From Larix kaempferi (lineage: Eukaryota; Streptophyta; Pinopsida; Pinales; Pinaceae), in NCBI GenBank assembly GCA_027924585.1, contig BSBM01000123.1, positions 18,416,001 through 18,480,000 on the forward strand: 64,000 nucleotides of DNA, read 5' to 3'. This document shows, in pieces, positions 33,512 to 45,470 of the stretch. The position numbers and the translations under genes were made by a program. The first letter of the stretch is position 1. Each line of letters starts with the position of its first letter. The notes under the pieces are model-generated. The model was not told the DNA's origin. It saw only the letters and a list, made by a program, of their open reading frames with translations, and made no database searches.

Positions 33512-34626
33512 ATGACGGATGCCCTCCTTCAGAACTATCAATTGCAAGAGGAAGTGATCGGCAGGGGCAGATTCGGAGTCATCAGGAGATGTTTGAATAA
33601 GCGAAATGGCCAACAGACCGCCTGCAAGACCATCAGAAAAGCAGATCTCCTGCACGATCCCATCGACAGAGAATGCCTCGACAATGAAATTAAGATGATG
33701 CAGTATGTCTCAGGTCACCCCGCTGTGGTTGCCTTCCATGAGGCTTACGAGGATGATGACTTTGTCCATCTCGTCATGGAAATCTGCTCAGCCGGAGATC
33801 TCTTTGACAGAATTGCCGGCAGGAAAAATACAGTTCCCTTCTCAGAAGAAGAGACCGCTACCATCCTGCAAAAGCTCATGGAGGCCATCAGTTACTGCCA
33901 CTCCTTGGGAATCGCCCACCGAGATATAAAACCTGACAACATTCTCTTCTCCAGTAATTCAAATTCCCTCGCTCAAATCAAGCTTGCAGACTTTGGGCAG
34001 GCCTCCTCTTTCTCTCCAGGTATGCTAAATTTTGATTGCCCCCTTTCCCTGTCATACAAGTCTATAGATTTTGTGGGTATACATCGATGAATCCCATGGT
34101 TAAAATTCTGACATTGATGTATACAGGGAAAGGATCAATGCAAGGAATCGTGGGTACTCCGTATTACGTGGCACCGGAGGTGCTGGGAGGGAAGGATTAC
34201 AGTGAGAAAGTGGATGTGTGGAGCGCAGGGGTGATACTGTACATAATGCTGAGTGGAGTTGCCCCTTTTGTGGGAGACACGCCACAGGAGATATTTGAGG
34301 CAGTCCTCTGTGGGCGCCTTCGCTTTCCAAGTGATCCGTGGCTCTCAATATCTCACTCTGCAAAGGACTTGATACGCAGGATGCTCTGCAGAGACGTCAG
34401 CAAGAGACTCAGCGCACAGCAAGTCCTAGGTATTCCCTCTTTTCTTCTCTTTTTTCTATCTGTTAACTTCATTCGTTCATTCTGATTTGATGCAGCTTAG
34501 AGATTACAAGTACAAAGATTTGATTAATGAATATGTAAAAATGGAAGAGTGATGAATGTTTGATGGGCAATGGTTGCAGAACATGGTTGGATCTCCACTC
34601 ACACGCAGACACAATCCCGCCTCTAA
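33512..34626 (+). CDS. PPCK: Phosphoenolpyruvate carboxylase kinase-like Ser/Thr kinase, three exons
   Basis: It probably phosphorylates PEP carboxylase in the cytosol, relieving malate inhibition; this is inferred from the family. Exons 33512-34019, 34127-34429 and 34580-34623 join in frame to 285 residues with stop TAA 34624-34626, close to the usual 270-285. The introns (34020-34126 and 34430-34579) begin GTATGC and GTATTC and end ACAG and GCAG. Visible motifs are the glycine loop GRGRFG (17-22), Lys39 in ACKTI, HRDIKPDN (136-143, Asp138), DFG (160-162) and APE (185-187). A WSAGVILYIMLSGVAPF helix is followed by IFEAV and LRFPSDPW. It is a bare kinase domain without the autoinhibitory and EF-hand regions of CDPKs, which is the PPCK hallmark. 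The second intron falls just before the C-terminal GWIS, where PPCK genes are typically split. ATG 33512 is chosen because it gives the normal short N-terminus. No damage is seen. Confidence 0.85.
34020..34126 (+). other. Kinase intron 1
   Basis: A 107-bp GT-AG intron splits a glycine codon after DFG-QASSFSP. Reading through it gives a stop at 34088-34090, so splicing is required. Confidence 0.8.
34430..34579 (+). other. Kinase intron 2
   Basis: A 150-bp GT-AG intron. A nearer acceptor (GATGCAG at about 34490-34496) would lead into a stop-bearing frame. The acceptor TTGCAG at 34574-34579 restores the conserved E-H-G-W-I-S end. Confidence 0.75.
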
Positions 34627-35440
34627 ACATCCAGTGCGTCATCGACATCGACTTCGACTACAGCAAGACTGTATATTTAATGTAGAAGATATAAATTCAG
34701 ATTTTGACGGCCCGGACTGAGAGTTGAGCTGTTTTTCGACCACGTGAACGCGGTAGTTATGAAAGAAAAGCGGCGTTTTATCAGTTTTATGCGGTCGAGG
34801 AATAAGTGGGATGCAGAGTCGGGAAAATTCATGAGTCGGGAAAATTCATATATAGAAGTTTCAAGTTTAACGAATGGAAAAGACAAATTGGCATATAAAA
34901 TTTTCAAATTATGTCAATTGAAAGACCAAATTTGGTTGGAGTGCTGTAAATGATTTGATATTGTGAAATTTTGGTATGAAATGAGGTGCGGCAGTGTTAT
35001 TCGTAAACCATCATTGTAAATGTAAGTAGTTGGAAATTGTAGGTAACCGTCATGAATGATAAAAAAAAATATTACTGAATGATAAAAAAATATTATTATA
35101 TTGTGATATAAAATTATTAGAAGAAAATATAGACTTGAGAATATACGAATATACTAGACAACTCCCGGGGAGGACCAATTGGATCCTTCTAGACAACCTT
35201 GATGTCGTGCAACGACTCTTAGATCCTCCTTGATGTCGTGCAACACGCTTCATGCCAAATGAGTGCAGCACATTTCCATTTTGTTTTTTAAAATTTAATG
35301 CTAATTTGTGAGTAAAAAGAAGTAAATTACAATTAAACTTTAATACTAGTATCTTTTCAGTCTCACGAATGTGTAGCTTGGTGAAGACATCGATCTATTA
35401 TTGAATAAATTAACTAAGATGTTAACAAAGAAGTAGCCAA
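34627..35440. other. 3' flank of kinase gene and spacer
   Basis: No gene is seen. A short duplication, GATCCTYCTWGA...TGATGTCGTGCAAC, occurs at 35180-35250, and an ATTACTGAATGATAAAAAAA motif is repeated at 35055-35090. Confidence 0.4.
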
Positions 35441-35930
35441 TGATGCATGAGATTCTGCAAATACCGTGGTGGGTAGAAGAATTCTTTGATTGCTTAACAA
35501 AAAGACTCTCATGTATTGATCAAATGTGATCTAGGAATACCATAGGACTATCAAATTCCTATGGATCATGAAACTCCACATATAATTCAACATATTTTGG
35601 TTTGGCTTGCCACCATGCTTGGGCCACATGTTCAAGCTAAGACATAACAAATTGGAGTTTGGTGGCCTCTATCATGGCAATTTTGGTTTTAAAATATTTA
35701 GAAAGACTTCTTATACAGGTATCTGAAGGCTAACCATCCATTTTCCCACCATAGCTAGGAAGAGTGATGCAAGCATTGAATGGGATTGTAGAAGAGGATG
35801 ATATAGCTTGTGATCTAGCAACTTCTTGGAGAGCACTTATAATGTCTTGAGAAAAACTAGAATGATGAGTTTTTTAATGCTTACGAGAGAGATCATGGTG
35901 TGGAGGCATTGCACTAGGCTAGGTCTGTAT
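35440..35930 (-). pseudogene. Ty3/gypsy-type gag fragment
   Basis: On the minus strand the segment around 35780-35580 reads LPSYGGKMDG, then CIRSLSKYFKT, ATKLQFVMS and LEHVAQAWWQAKPKY. This matches the order of a retrotransposon gag domain: P-x-Y-G-G, W-I/L-x-x-L, A-x-x-L and LEG-x-A-x-x-WW. It contains at least three stops. Neither protease nor polymerase follows. It could be part of an older element into whose leader the gypsy element at 36249-41937 was inserted. Confidence 0.55.
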
Positions 35931-36248
35931 AGTAATAATAAGAGGAAGGAGAGGGAAAATGGAAGATAGGCATGAGGCCAAAGTAAGATAAGAAATAGAT
36001 CATTAATGGCCAACCAAAAAGAGGGAACATATCCCTATGAAGGTTATAGAACTTGGAAAGGGAAGAGAAAGGATCCCTAGATGGAGCTGTGGAAGCCAAA
36101 CAATATGTTCAAGAGAAATGCTAAGTTCTACAATAAGATGGGTTGTGTGAGTTTCCCATGATCCACCAGACTAGATTGTATCATGTGAAAGTAATGAGAT
36201 AGACATGCAAAAACAAAGGAAAGTCTAGGAATGGGTACCAAGCATTGG

Positions 36249-37194
36249 TGACGCAAGGCAGGTTGATTGGACCTTCTTGCTTAACAATAACACACGACAC
36301 ATACAACGCTCACACAGAATTGGTGTAAACAGGATGCCAAAAGTTGGCTTCTATTACTTCAATCAAATAAACAATTACAATGCAAAATGCAAGGAAATGT
36401 AAACAACTAATCTAGTCGGCCTTAGCCTCATACAATATACAAAAGTAAATGTGTGTTCTCTCTGTGTGTGATATTCTCCCCCTCACGGCCTCTGCTGAAT
36501 GCAAGCGCTCGCTGAGCTATGGATGAACGATCCCTTCCTCTGTGCCTGTGCACTGGTCTTCTACCTTGTTGCTACTCTGTTGTTCATCCCGGGTCCACTC
36601 CGTTCCCTAAGACACTCTTCCTCTGTTCGTCGAATCCTCCAGATCTTGTAGACCTGTAGTTGTCAGCGCCCCTGGCCGTGCTGCACAACCTCTTCCCATG
36701 GTGACATTTGTCCTGATCCCAACCAACTTCTTAACTGCTCATAACTTCCTTAGCAACCCCGAATAGCTACCAAGTACTTCTCCTTGACTACTAAGCTACT
36801 CTGACTCTATTACAGTAGTCGGTCCCATCACTGACCTCGACCATAGTGTTTTTCGTCAGCCTTCGAATTTACCTGTCGGCTTCCTTTCGCGTATATGGCT
36901 TCACTAGTCTGCCCCTTCCTCCATGCTTGGTTCTGCCTCAACCCGTCGGTGTCGCGATTCGACAACCTGTCGACCTTCGACGCCTTCGCTGCAATCCTGT
37001 CGTCTGTCGACCTTAGACATGTCAACAATCGACCTTTCTCCTTCTATCGACACACCTCGACAGCTTCTGCTCGACTTATTGGCTTCGACAACCAATCTTC
37101 CTTTCGCACCAGTTGTCATCGACAATCCCCCTGGTCTACTTCTCATGTCGATCAACTTCGACTGTTATGCCTAGGCCCCAATGCTCCTGCATCA
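36249..37194 (-). repeat. 3' LTR (by element sense) of gypsy element
   Basis: 946 bp, plus-strand ends TGACGCAAGG and CTGCATCA. It matches 40990-41937 throughout, with scattered substitutions. Confidence 0.9.
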
Positions 37195-37373
37195 GACTCC
37201 CTAGATGAAAAAGAACTCGATTGCTCCGTCAGTCTCCTGAACTCTTCTTCGGAAATCCACGTCGCTTCCTGCAACTCATCATCTTTCCATCGCACTAAGT
37301 ATTCTTTCTTTCGCGAACTGCGCATACGCCAGACTTCGCGTTCCTCTAGTACTTAGGTGATTTCCTCCTTGTG

Positions 37374-40126
37374 TCAATATGGAATCTGCACTGTCCAGTC
37401 GATGTTCGACACTTCCGCGCTGCTGCTGGTGGAACCTTCTTCAAACTTGTACAGATCTGAGACATTGAACGTTGGTGAAATTCTCAAGTCCTTCGACAGC
37501 TCCAACACATAAGCATTGTCCGAAATATTCCTCAAAATCTTACATGGTCCAATCTTCTTCAGCTTCAACTTGTTATACGTTCCTATTGGAAATCTCTCCT
37601 TCCGCAAATGTGCATAGACTAAGTCTCCTTCGCTGAACGACTGTAGTCTCTTCTTTATGTCGGCTCTCAACTTATATGCCACATTACTCTTCTCTATGTG
37701 CTTTCGCACATCTTCATGCACTTCTTTCATATGCTCTGCGAATGATTACGCATCCGCACTTTTCTTGATTTATGTCGGTAACTCGACCAAATCTACCACT
37801 CCATGTGGGATTCGTCCTTGAAAAATATGGAATGGGCTCAAACCTGTCGACTGATTCACAAAATTGTTGTACGCGAACTCTGCTTGCGCCAACATGTTTT
37901 CCCATTGCTTGGGTCTGTCGACCGTCAAACACCTCAGAAGGTTTCCCAAACTTCTGTTCACCACCTTGGTTTGTCCATCTGTCTACAGATGATATGCCGA
38001 GCTAAACTACAACCTTGTGTCCAGTTTCTTCCATAGGGTTCTTCATAAATATCCCATAAAGTTGGTATCTCTGTCCGACGTTATACTCTTCGGAAACCCA
38101 TGCAGTCTGACTATCTCCTTAAAGAATACTACAACAATGCTTGTGGCGTCACTTGTCTTCCGACAAGGAATAAATTCTGACATCTTCGAAAATCTGTCGA
38201 CTACAACATAAATTGAGTCGTTACCTTGTTGCGTCTTCGGAAATCCTAGCACAAAATCCTTGCTCAGGTGATCCCATGGGGTATTCGGTACTGTTAATGG
38301 CGTATACAACCCCATATTCTGACTTCTTCCTTTTGCCAACTGGAAAACTCGACACTATTGTACCCACTTACTGACATCTGTCGTCATTCCTGGCCAATAA
38401 TACTTTTCTTCGACCAATGCCCTGGTCTTATCGATGCCAAAATGACCTGCTAATCCGTCGCTGTGCAGTTCTCGGATTAGGTTCTCTCTTACGGATCCTA
38501 TGGGAATACACAATTGTTGTCCCCTGAATAGGTATCCTTCTTGGATGAAATAATTCAAGTATGGCGTTCTGTCGACACTCCACGGTTCTCGACTCACCTT
38601 CCATGCTTTCGCAAAATCCTCGTCGGTCGCATACTCTAACTTCACCGACTCTATTCCTGTTGCTTGAACTGTCGTTGTGTTCAGCAATGCAACTCTTCGA
38701 CTCAACGCATCAGCAACTTTGTTCGACTTGCTCGACTTATGTCGCAACATGAAGGTATATCCCTACAAGAATTCAACCCACTTCATGTGCCACTCGTTTA
38801 ACTTCGACTGGGTATTCAAGTACCTCAATGCTTGGTGATCTGTGTACAACAAAAATTCATTGGGAAACAAATAATGCCTCCACTTCTTCAATGCTTGGAC
38901 AATAGCATAGAACTCCTGGTCATAGACCGAATATTTCCACTTCGCATCATCCAACTTCTCGCTGAAGAATGCAATTGGTTAGCCATCCTGGCTTAGCACT
39001 GCTCCAATTTCCATTCCACTCACGTCGCAATTGACTTGGAAAAATTTGTCGAAATCTGGGAGCGCTAACACTGGGATCTCAGTGACCTTTTCCTTCAACT
39101 TGTCGAAAGCTCTCTGGGAAGCTTTCGTCCACTTAAACTCCCCTTTCTTCATGCACTTTGTCAAAGGTCACAAATCCGACTGAATCCCCTGATGAACTTC
39201 CTGTAGAAACTGGAAAGTCCATGGAAACTTCGCACTCCAGTCGCACTTGTCGGTTCTGGCCAATCCAATATTGCCTTCACCTTCTCTAGGTCCATCACTA
39301 ACCCTTTACCCGAGATTACAAATACCAAGTATACCAGTTCTTCCTTCATGAAGAAAAACTTTTGCAGGTTCACCATCAACTTCTCTTCCTACAACTTCTA
39401 CAATACTTGTCGAATGTACTCCAAGTGTTTTGTCTTGGTTCGACTAAATATCAGGATGTCGTCTAGGTACACTACGACGAACTTCCCCAAGAATGGATTC
39501 AGTACCTCGTTCATCAACCGCATGAACGTACTGGGTGCATTAGTCAATCCGAATGGCATGACTAACCACTCATACAGCCCTCCCTTCGTCTTGAATATCA
39601 TCTTCCATTCATCTCCTTCTCTAACCCGAATCTGGTGATAACCACTTTTCAAGTCGATCTTCGTGAAGTACTTCGCTCCACTCAAGAAATCCATCAAGTC
39701 GTCTATTCTCGGCAATGGAAAATGATACTTGATCGTGATCTTGTTGATGGATTTAGAGTCTGTACACATCCTCCATTCTCCACCCTTCTTTGGCGCTAAT
39801 ACGGCTGGTACCGCGCAAGGGCTCAGGATCTCTCTGATCAATCCTTTGTCCAACAACTCCTGGACCTGTCGATTGAGTTCTTGACCTTCTGCCGGAGTCA
39901 TTCTATGTGGTGCCTTGTTTGGAAAAATCGATCTTAGAATCAAGTCGATCTGCTGGGATATGCTTCTCGTCGGTGACAATCCCATTGGCGCTTCGTCGAC
40001 TACTATGCTCCTGAACTCGTTGAGCATCTTTTCGACTTCGACCGGAATTATCTCCATTGTCGACCTTTCGACACATGGTCCTTTCGGAATGATGGCGAAA
40101 CATCCCGACTGCTTATCCTCCTTCAT
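37374..40126 (-). pseudogene. pol: Gypsy pol: reverse transcriptase, RNase H, integrase
   Basis: From 40126 downward: RT (40126-39398) with KKGGEWRMCTDSKSINKIT, LPRIDDLMDFL, a FTKIDLKSGYHQIRV block, PFGLTNAPSTFMRLMN and the catalytic YLDDIL; RT connection (39379-39161); RNase H (39164-38763) with FQVNCDVSGMEIGAVLSQDG, a YDQEFYAIVQALKKWRHYL block and YTDHQALRYL; integrase zinc-binding part with DGLAGHFGIDKTR (38750-38355); integrase core (38339-37770) with the first Asp in the KDFVLG block and the second in SDRDTNF. In the third motif a stop precedes TDGQTKVVN, where Glu is expected instead of Lys. The C-terminal part (37730-37374) has FSEGDLVYAHLRKERFP and GPCKILRNISDNAYVLEL. Stops or shifts separate at least six segments. 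Confidence 0.85.
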
Positions 40127-40144
40127 CGGTTTATCCCGACCTTA

Positions 40145-40770
40145 TCGACAATTTGTAGAACTCTTCCGTGTACTCTTTCACGGTCATCTCTTTTTGTCAA
40201 AATTTCTGCAACTTCCTGAAGAAGAAAATCACATAGTCACCTGGCAAGAACTTCCCTTTCAGCTTGGTGACCATCCTATCCCAAGAATTGATCTTTTACT
40301 TTCCTTTCTTGACTCTATCAAACTGCACATTGTCCCACAACAATGAGGCATGACCCTTCAACCTCAGACATGCATTCTTAACCCATTTAGGATCCTCGAT
40401 CTGCTCTATGTCAAAATATTTCTCCATTTCTATGAACTAGTCGATCAAGTCTTCTGGATCCATACTTCTTGAGTAGGTATGTACATCCATCTTTGTTCGA
40501 CCTCTCATCTCCATCAAAATCTTGATGAGTTTATCTTCTGGTTCTTCTCCTGTTGCTTCCCGTGCTTCCACCTCTTCGACTTCCTCGTCACTGTGGTCTG
40601 ACGCATCGGGGACGCAACCACACCTTGGATTTCTTTGATCGATGCGACTTCACTAGTCAAACTTCGTATTGTTTGCATGCACTCATCGAACATTTGACGA
40701 TCAACCGTGACTGCAACACCACATGCTCTCCGTCCAACTCCTCGAACATTAACACCTCTGTGAGCCATTT
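40145..40770 (-). pseudogene. gag: Gypsy gag, C-terminally deleted
   Basis: The minus strand opens with MAHRGVNVRG (40768-40514), typical of a gypsy gag head, followed after damage by LIDxFIEMEKYFDIEQIEDP, WVKNACLRLKGHASLLWDNV and TVKEYTEEFYKLSIR. At that point the sequence jumps to the leader of RT. The knuckle and aspartic protease are not there, indicating an internal deletion. Confidence 0.7.
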
Positions 40771-40975
40771 TTCAACCGCAACTGAAACTCCCACTCGTCC
40801 TATCGGAATCGGACTTTCACAAGTCATGCACAACTCTACCCAACCACAACTGGAGCTGTTCACTCTCAACACTAGGTTCACTTCCAGCAATGATACCACT
40901 AACGCTCTCCTGCTCACAAGATGCTTCAAATCAACCAGACTCGACTCCGAGCTCTGATATTACTGGCTCTTTCCG

Positions 40976-40987
40976 GCTCTAATACCA
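40976..40987 (-). other. Primer binding site of gypsy element
   Basis: On the minus strand TGGTATTAGAGC lies two bases inside the 5' LTR end, one base from the standard methionine-tRNA site. Confidence 0.7.
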
Positions 40988-40989
40988 AC

Positions 40990-41937
40990 TAATGCAAGGT
41001 AGGTCGACTGGACCTTCTTGCTTAACAATAACACACGACACACACGACACTCACACATACTTGGTGTAAACAAGATTCCATAAGCTGGCTTCTCTTACTT
41101 CAATCAAATAAACGATTACAATGCAAAATGCAAGGAAATGTAAACAACTAATCTAGTCGGCCTTAGCCTCATACAATATACAAAAGTAAATGTGTGTTCT
41201 CTCTGTGTGCGATCTTCTCCCCCTTACGGCCTTTGCTGAATGCAAGCGCTCACTGAGCTATGGATGAATGATCCCTTCCTCTGTGCCTGTGCACTGGTCT
41301 TCTACCTTGCTGCGGCTATGTTGTTCATCCCGAGGTCCACTCCATTCCCTGAAACACTCTTCCTCTGTCCACCAAATCCTCCAGATCCTGCAGACCTGCA
41401 TTTTTCAGCGCCCCTGGTCGTGTTGCACAACCTCTGCCCGTGGTGACATCTGTCCTGATCCCAACCACCTTCTTAACTGCTCATTACTTACTTAGAAACC
41501 CCGAATGGCTACCAAGTACTTCGCCTTGACTTCTGAGCTACTCTGACTCTACTACAGTAGTCGGTCCCATCACTGACCTTGACTATACTGTCTTCCATAA
41601 TCCTTCAACTTTACTTGTCGGCTTCCTTTCGCGTCTATGGCTTCGCCAGTCCGCCCCTTCCTCCACGCTTGGCTTCCACCTCAACCTGTCGGTGTTGCGA
41701 TTCGACAACATGTCGACCTTCGACGCCTCTGCTGCAATCCTGCCATCTGTCGACCTTAGACATGTCGACTCTCGACCTTTCTCCTTCTGTTGACGCACCT
41801 CGACAGCTTCTGCTCGACTTATTGGCTTCAACAGCCATTCTTCCTTTCACATAAGTGGTCGTCGACAATCCCCCTGGTCGACTTCTCATGTCGATCAACT
41901 TCGACTGTTATGCCTAGGCCCCAATGCTCCTACATCA
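40990..41937 (-). repeat. 5' LTR (by element sense) of gypsy element
   Basis: 948 bp, colinear with 36249-37194, followed by the duplication ATTGG. Its inner terminal dinucleotide has changed from CA to TA by element sense. Confidence 0.9.
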
Positions 41938-41942
41938 ATTGG

Positions 41943-43065
41943 ATACCCCACTATGGGAAACCAACATGGGAAATCCCTATATTGAACATACTGCAGAGAA
42001 AGATGGTGGAAATAAACAACATGGTGGTGATATTGCTTTGGCCATGAGTGGCTTTATACTTCAACATGGTAGGGATGTGTGTCCATAAGTGTGGTGGCAA
42101 AGATAATAGTGTAGACCCAGTGAATGGAGGGTGGAGGCTACTCCCAATACAACTAGTATTGTTACTCTTGTGACAATTGAGAAAACAAAACAAAATGAAC
42201 AATAGTGTGTTAATAAACCAAAAACCTAGTCACAGACTTTGTCTGATTTTGATGGAGAAAAGAATACCAAGGGTGGTTGCAACTGACCCTTCATTTCCTT
42301 AAGGATGTGGAGTTGTATTACTTTGAGTATCCACTCAAGTGCATGGCCATTGCCAATGCTATATCTCTATGGATTCATGTTGAGGGCTATATACATTGAG
42401 TAAAGAGGATATGTAGGTAGGTTTACATATGATGGCCTGAAGAAAAAAAAAAAAGGAATGAACAAGAGCTTGGCATAGTTGGCCACAAACCCTAGCTCAT
42501 TGTGTGTGTGAGAGAGAGAGTAGTTAGTGGGAAGGAACTAAGAGGAGAGGATCTGGAAAATATGTATACTCTTAGAATCGGTGTGGAGGATAGGAAAGGT
42601 GCCACTCAGATACCAAATTTGATACAACTCACCTTCATCTTCACAAACTTGATAGAGAAGTTCATTTTTAATCATGTACATGATAAAAGGAAACAACAAA
42701 TATTATTTCTATTAGACATAAATAGTTTTAATAGATGCATTTAATCAAGCACAAGACATGGTCAAAATTAATTAACCTAAGTGGTTTGATAAAACATGAT
42801 TAACCACAAAAAAAATACAATCTAGCGAAATTTGACAAGTCCTAATTAACTATAAAAACAAAATGCTTGGAGTTGAAGATCAATGTACTTCCATTTATTG
42901 ATAGATAAACTCCAAAGATTATGCATCTCCCTATCCTAGGTATATGCACCTTATCACCTGCAAACCACCATAAAAAAAAGCACATATAGTTTATGTACAA
43001 CTATGAGAAGGGCTATCTTCTTTTTATGTATTTTGTATATTCAACAACACATGTGCTTATCTTTT
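41943..43065. other. Right flank of gypsy element, no supported gene
   Basis: Short frames occur but none carries a recognisable motif. A GTGTGTGAGAGAGAGAG tract lies at 42500-42516. This segment and 35930-36243 would join if the gypsy element were removed. Confidence 0.4.
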
Positions 43066-43240
43066 CATGAGGCATTTTCCTACTCTAAAATGTTTAAGCT
43101 TTTATATTTGTTTTAATGAAAGTCGTGTCAGTGTCATTCAATGTGCTTAGATTTTCATGAGGCATTTTCGTACTGTAAAATGCTTGTGTTTTTATATTTG
43201 TTTTAATGAAAGTTGCGAGTTGTGGCATTGTCATTCAGGT
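43066..43240. repeat. Tandem duplication, unit about 92 bp
   Basis: CATGAGGCATTTTC and TTTTATATTTGTTTTAATGAAAGT occur in the same order in two adjacent copies. Confidence 0.65.
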
Positions 43241-43699
43241 CAATAAGTTATTGTCATTTCTCATCCTCTAATCCTTGTCTCAATTCGATAATAAACTAAT
43301 ATGTCATTTTTTATTTTCATTAATAAACTAATATGTCATTATCTCGTGCGTGGTTTGCATCGTGTATTTTTTAAATAATAACTAATTTGCAAATTTCAAC
43401 CCCTATTTATAAGCCACGGGATGAAATGGAAAATCATGGTGATAAGAGGAAGAGTAAGAATTATTGAATCGTGAAAACATCATGAAAGGAGGAAAGAGGA
43501 AACGACATGGAAAATATATTTATGATATATAAAATCATGATAAAAGATGAAGCATATAATCATGAAAACGTTATGACAAGAGGAAAGGACAAGGAAAAAA
43601 TATAAATTTATATGAACTTTTTAATATTTTTAATTATTTTGAATTTAATCATATATTTGTCTTTTTCACAAATGATAACCGTATATTTATATTTATATA

Positions 43700-44045
43700 T
43701 TTAAATTATTTTGAGTACATTGAATTCAATTATACAGTTGTATCTTTCTTAAAAAATGGTATAATTTTAAGAGAAAACATTAACCATATGATCGTGTTTT
43801 ATAGGATTACATATTTAATTATTATAATTATAAGAAGAATCTATATTTAAATATATATTTAGTTGAGAAAACTTCATTTTGAAGCAATAACCATATGGTT
43901 GTGTTTTATATGAATACATATTTGATTATTATAATTAGAAGAGGATTCCATATTTAAATATATATTTATTTGAGAAAAAATTATTTTGATGATAATAATG
44001 TATAAATTATGTATTTTGTTTTCAAAATATTAATAAGAGGAATCC
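43700..44045. repeat. AT-rich tandem copies flanking the LINE, related copy at 63185-63265
   Basis: A unit with ACCATATGRTYGTGTTTTAT, TTGATTATTATAATTA and TTTAAATATATATTTA occurs about twice. The last part (GTATAAATTATGTATTTTGTTTTCAAA, 44005-44031) is closely echoed after the LINE at 63223-63255. Confidence 0.6.
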
Positions 44046-44124
44046 ATATTTAGGATCTTGAAGACTAAAGGGGAAATATTATGTCTGATCAAGTTAGGAT
44101 GGTGTAGTTTCATTCTTCAAAGAG

Positions 44125-45060
44125 ATGTACTCACATGATAGATCTATAAGTACTACAAGCCAATTAGAAGTGATAAAGCTCTTTCCGATAATGTTCAGTA
44201 ATGAGGATGGAACTTTTATTGGCAGACCTGTATATGTTGAGGAAGTGAAATCTGTACTTAGTCAATTTGCAAAGGCCAAGAGCTCGGGCCCTGATGGTTG
44301 GACAGTATAATTTTTCCTTCATTTTTTCAAGCTGATGGGTGGTGACCTCATGGAGATGGTTCGGGAATCTAAAAGGACTTGTAACATTCCTGAAAACTTG
44401 AACGCCACTTGCATAGCCTTAATTCCAAAAAAGGATAAGCCTTCATTCTTTAATGACTTCCGACCAATCTCTTTGTGTGATTTGGCATACAAACTGATTG
44501 CTAAGATTATTTCAAATAGAATTAAACCTCATTTGGAGAAGATGTTATCCCAAAAACAATTTGGATTTTTATCCAACAAGCAAATCTTAGATGCAATAGG
44601 GGTGCCTCAAGAATGTTTACACAACATCAAATCCAAAAAAATCCAAGATTTTATACTAAAAATGGATTTAATAAAAGCTTACGATAGGGTGGACTGGTCA
44701 TTTCTCTGGTTAATCCTGCTTCAAGTTGGTCTTCCCGTGGAGATCATAGACTGGGTCATGGATTGCATCACTCTAGTGCTAATTATGCTATACTTGTCAA
44801 TGGTCAACCTACCTCAGCTTTCAAGGGTTATAGGGGACTTCGAAAAGGTTGTCCCTTATCTCCTCTTATGTTCTTATTGGTAATTGAAGGTCTCAGTCTT
44901 CTTATTCATTCAACAAAAAAAGAAGGTAATATCAAAGGCATTCGAGTGACTCCTATGCTGCATATTTCCCACTTATTGTCCATGGATGATGTAATTTTAT
45001 TTGGTAGCGGATCTGCTCAAGAATGGAGGAAGTATTTGGTTTTAATTAAAGTCTTTTGTA
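44125..45060 (+). pseudogene. LINE reverse transcriptase, N-terminal and palm part
   Basis: Motifs in order: SSGPDGW before RT, TCIALIPKKDKPSFFNDFRP, a PISLCDLAYKLIAK block, the QFGF block, KMDLIKAYDRVDWSF (first catalytic Asp), GLRKGCPLSPLMFLL, and SMDDVILFG in place of the usual F-A/V-D-D. A stop at 44308-44310, a shift near 44790 and the insertion at 45061 break it. The Asp pair survives, but Phe-Ala is replaced by Ser-Met. Confidence 0.8.
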
Positions 45061-45463
45061 TGGGGTGGCAGGTGCGGGTGGGATTCTTTTTGATCCCGGC
45101 GGAAATAAAATCGCAGACTTTGCTTGGGGACTTGGCAGGAAAACTAATAATGAGGCTGAATGGTTAGCTCTTATCCTCTCCCTAGAAATGGCCTCCAACT
45201 ATAGCATAGCCAATCTCAAAATCTATGGAGATTCTAGGCACGTCATCCAAATCATGCGAAGAGGATATGCCTCGCCAGGCTCAAAAGCAGATAGATATTT
45301 GCAAAGAATTAAGACCATTTCTTTATCTACAAAGGCCACCTTCTTCCATATCCTCCGAGAGAACAACAGGGTGGCGGAATTAGCGGCAAATCAAGGAATC
45401 ACGCTCACAATTGGGCAAACTAAGGACCACAAAGGAGATTTAGGATTTCATTTTATCCCCTAA
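45061..45463 (+). pseudogene. RNase H domain of the truncated LINE
   Basis: The frame gives GVAGAGGILFDPGGNKIADF, then TNNEAEWLALILSLEMAS and KIYGDSRHVIQIM, then AELAANQGI, ending at TAA 45461-45463. The Glu and second Asp of RNase H are kept; the first Asp lay in the part lost by 5' truncation. The sequence is open and looks recently inserted. Confidence 0.7.
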
Positions 45464-45470
45464 CTTATCA

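Larger units (their letters stand above)
36249..41937 (-). mobile_element. Defective Ty3/gypsy retrotransposon, 5.7 kb
   Basis: LTRs at 36249-37194 and 40990-41937 are flanked by exact 5-bp duplications ATTGG (36244-36248 and 41938-41942). On the minus strand the order is LTR, primer site, gag fragment, reverse transcriptase, RNase H, integrase, LTR, the gypsy order. The internal region is only 3.8 kb because the gag C-terminus, zinc knuckle and protease are missing between about 40145 and 40126. Several stops break the polyprotein and the integrase has lost its catalytic Glu, so the copy cannot move on its own. The LTRs are rich in TCGAC words. No chromodomain was recognised at the integrase end. 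Confidence 0.88.

Noticed and set aside
34100-34363. Minus-strand frame opposite kinase exon 2
   Set aside because: Shadow of the conserved kinase coding sequence.
36895-37356. Frames in the gypsy LTR
   Set aside because: Paralogous but non-identical frames appear in both LTRs on both strands because of TCGAC-rich composition; LTRs are not expected to code.
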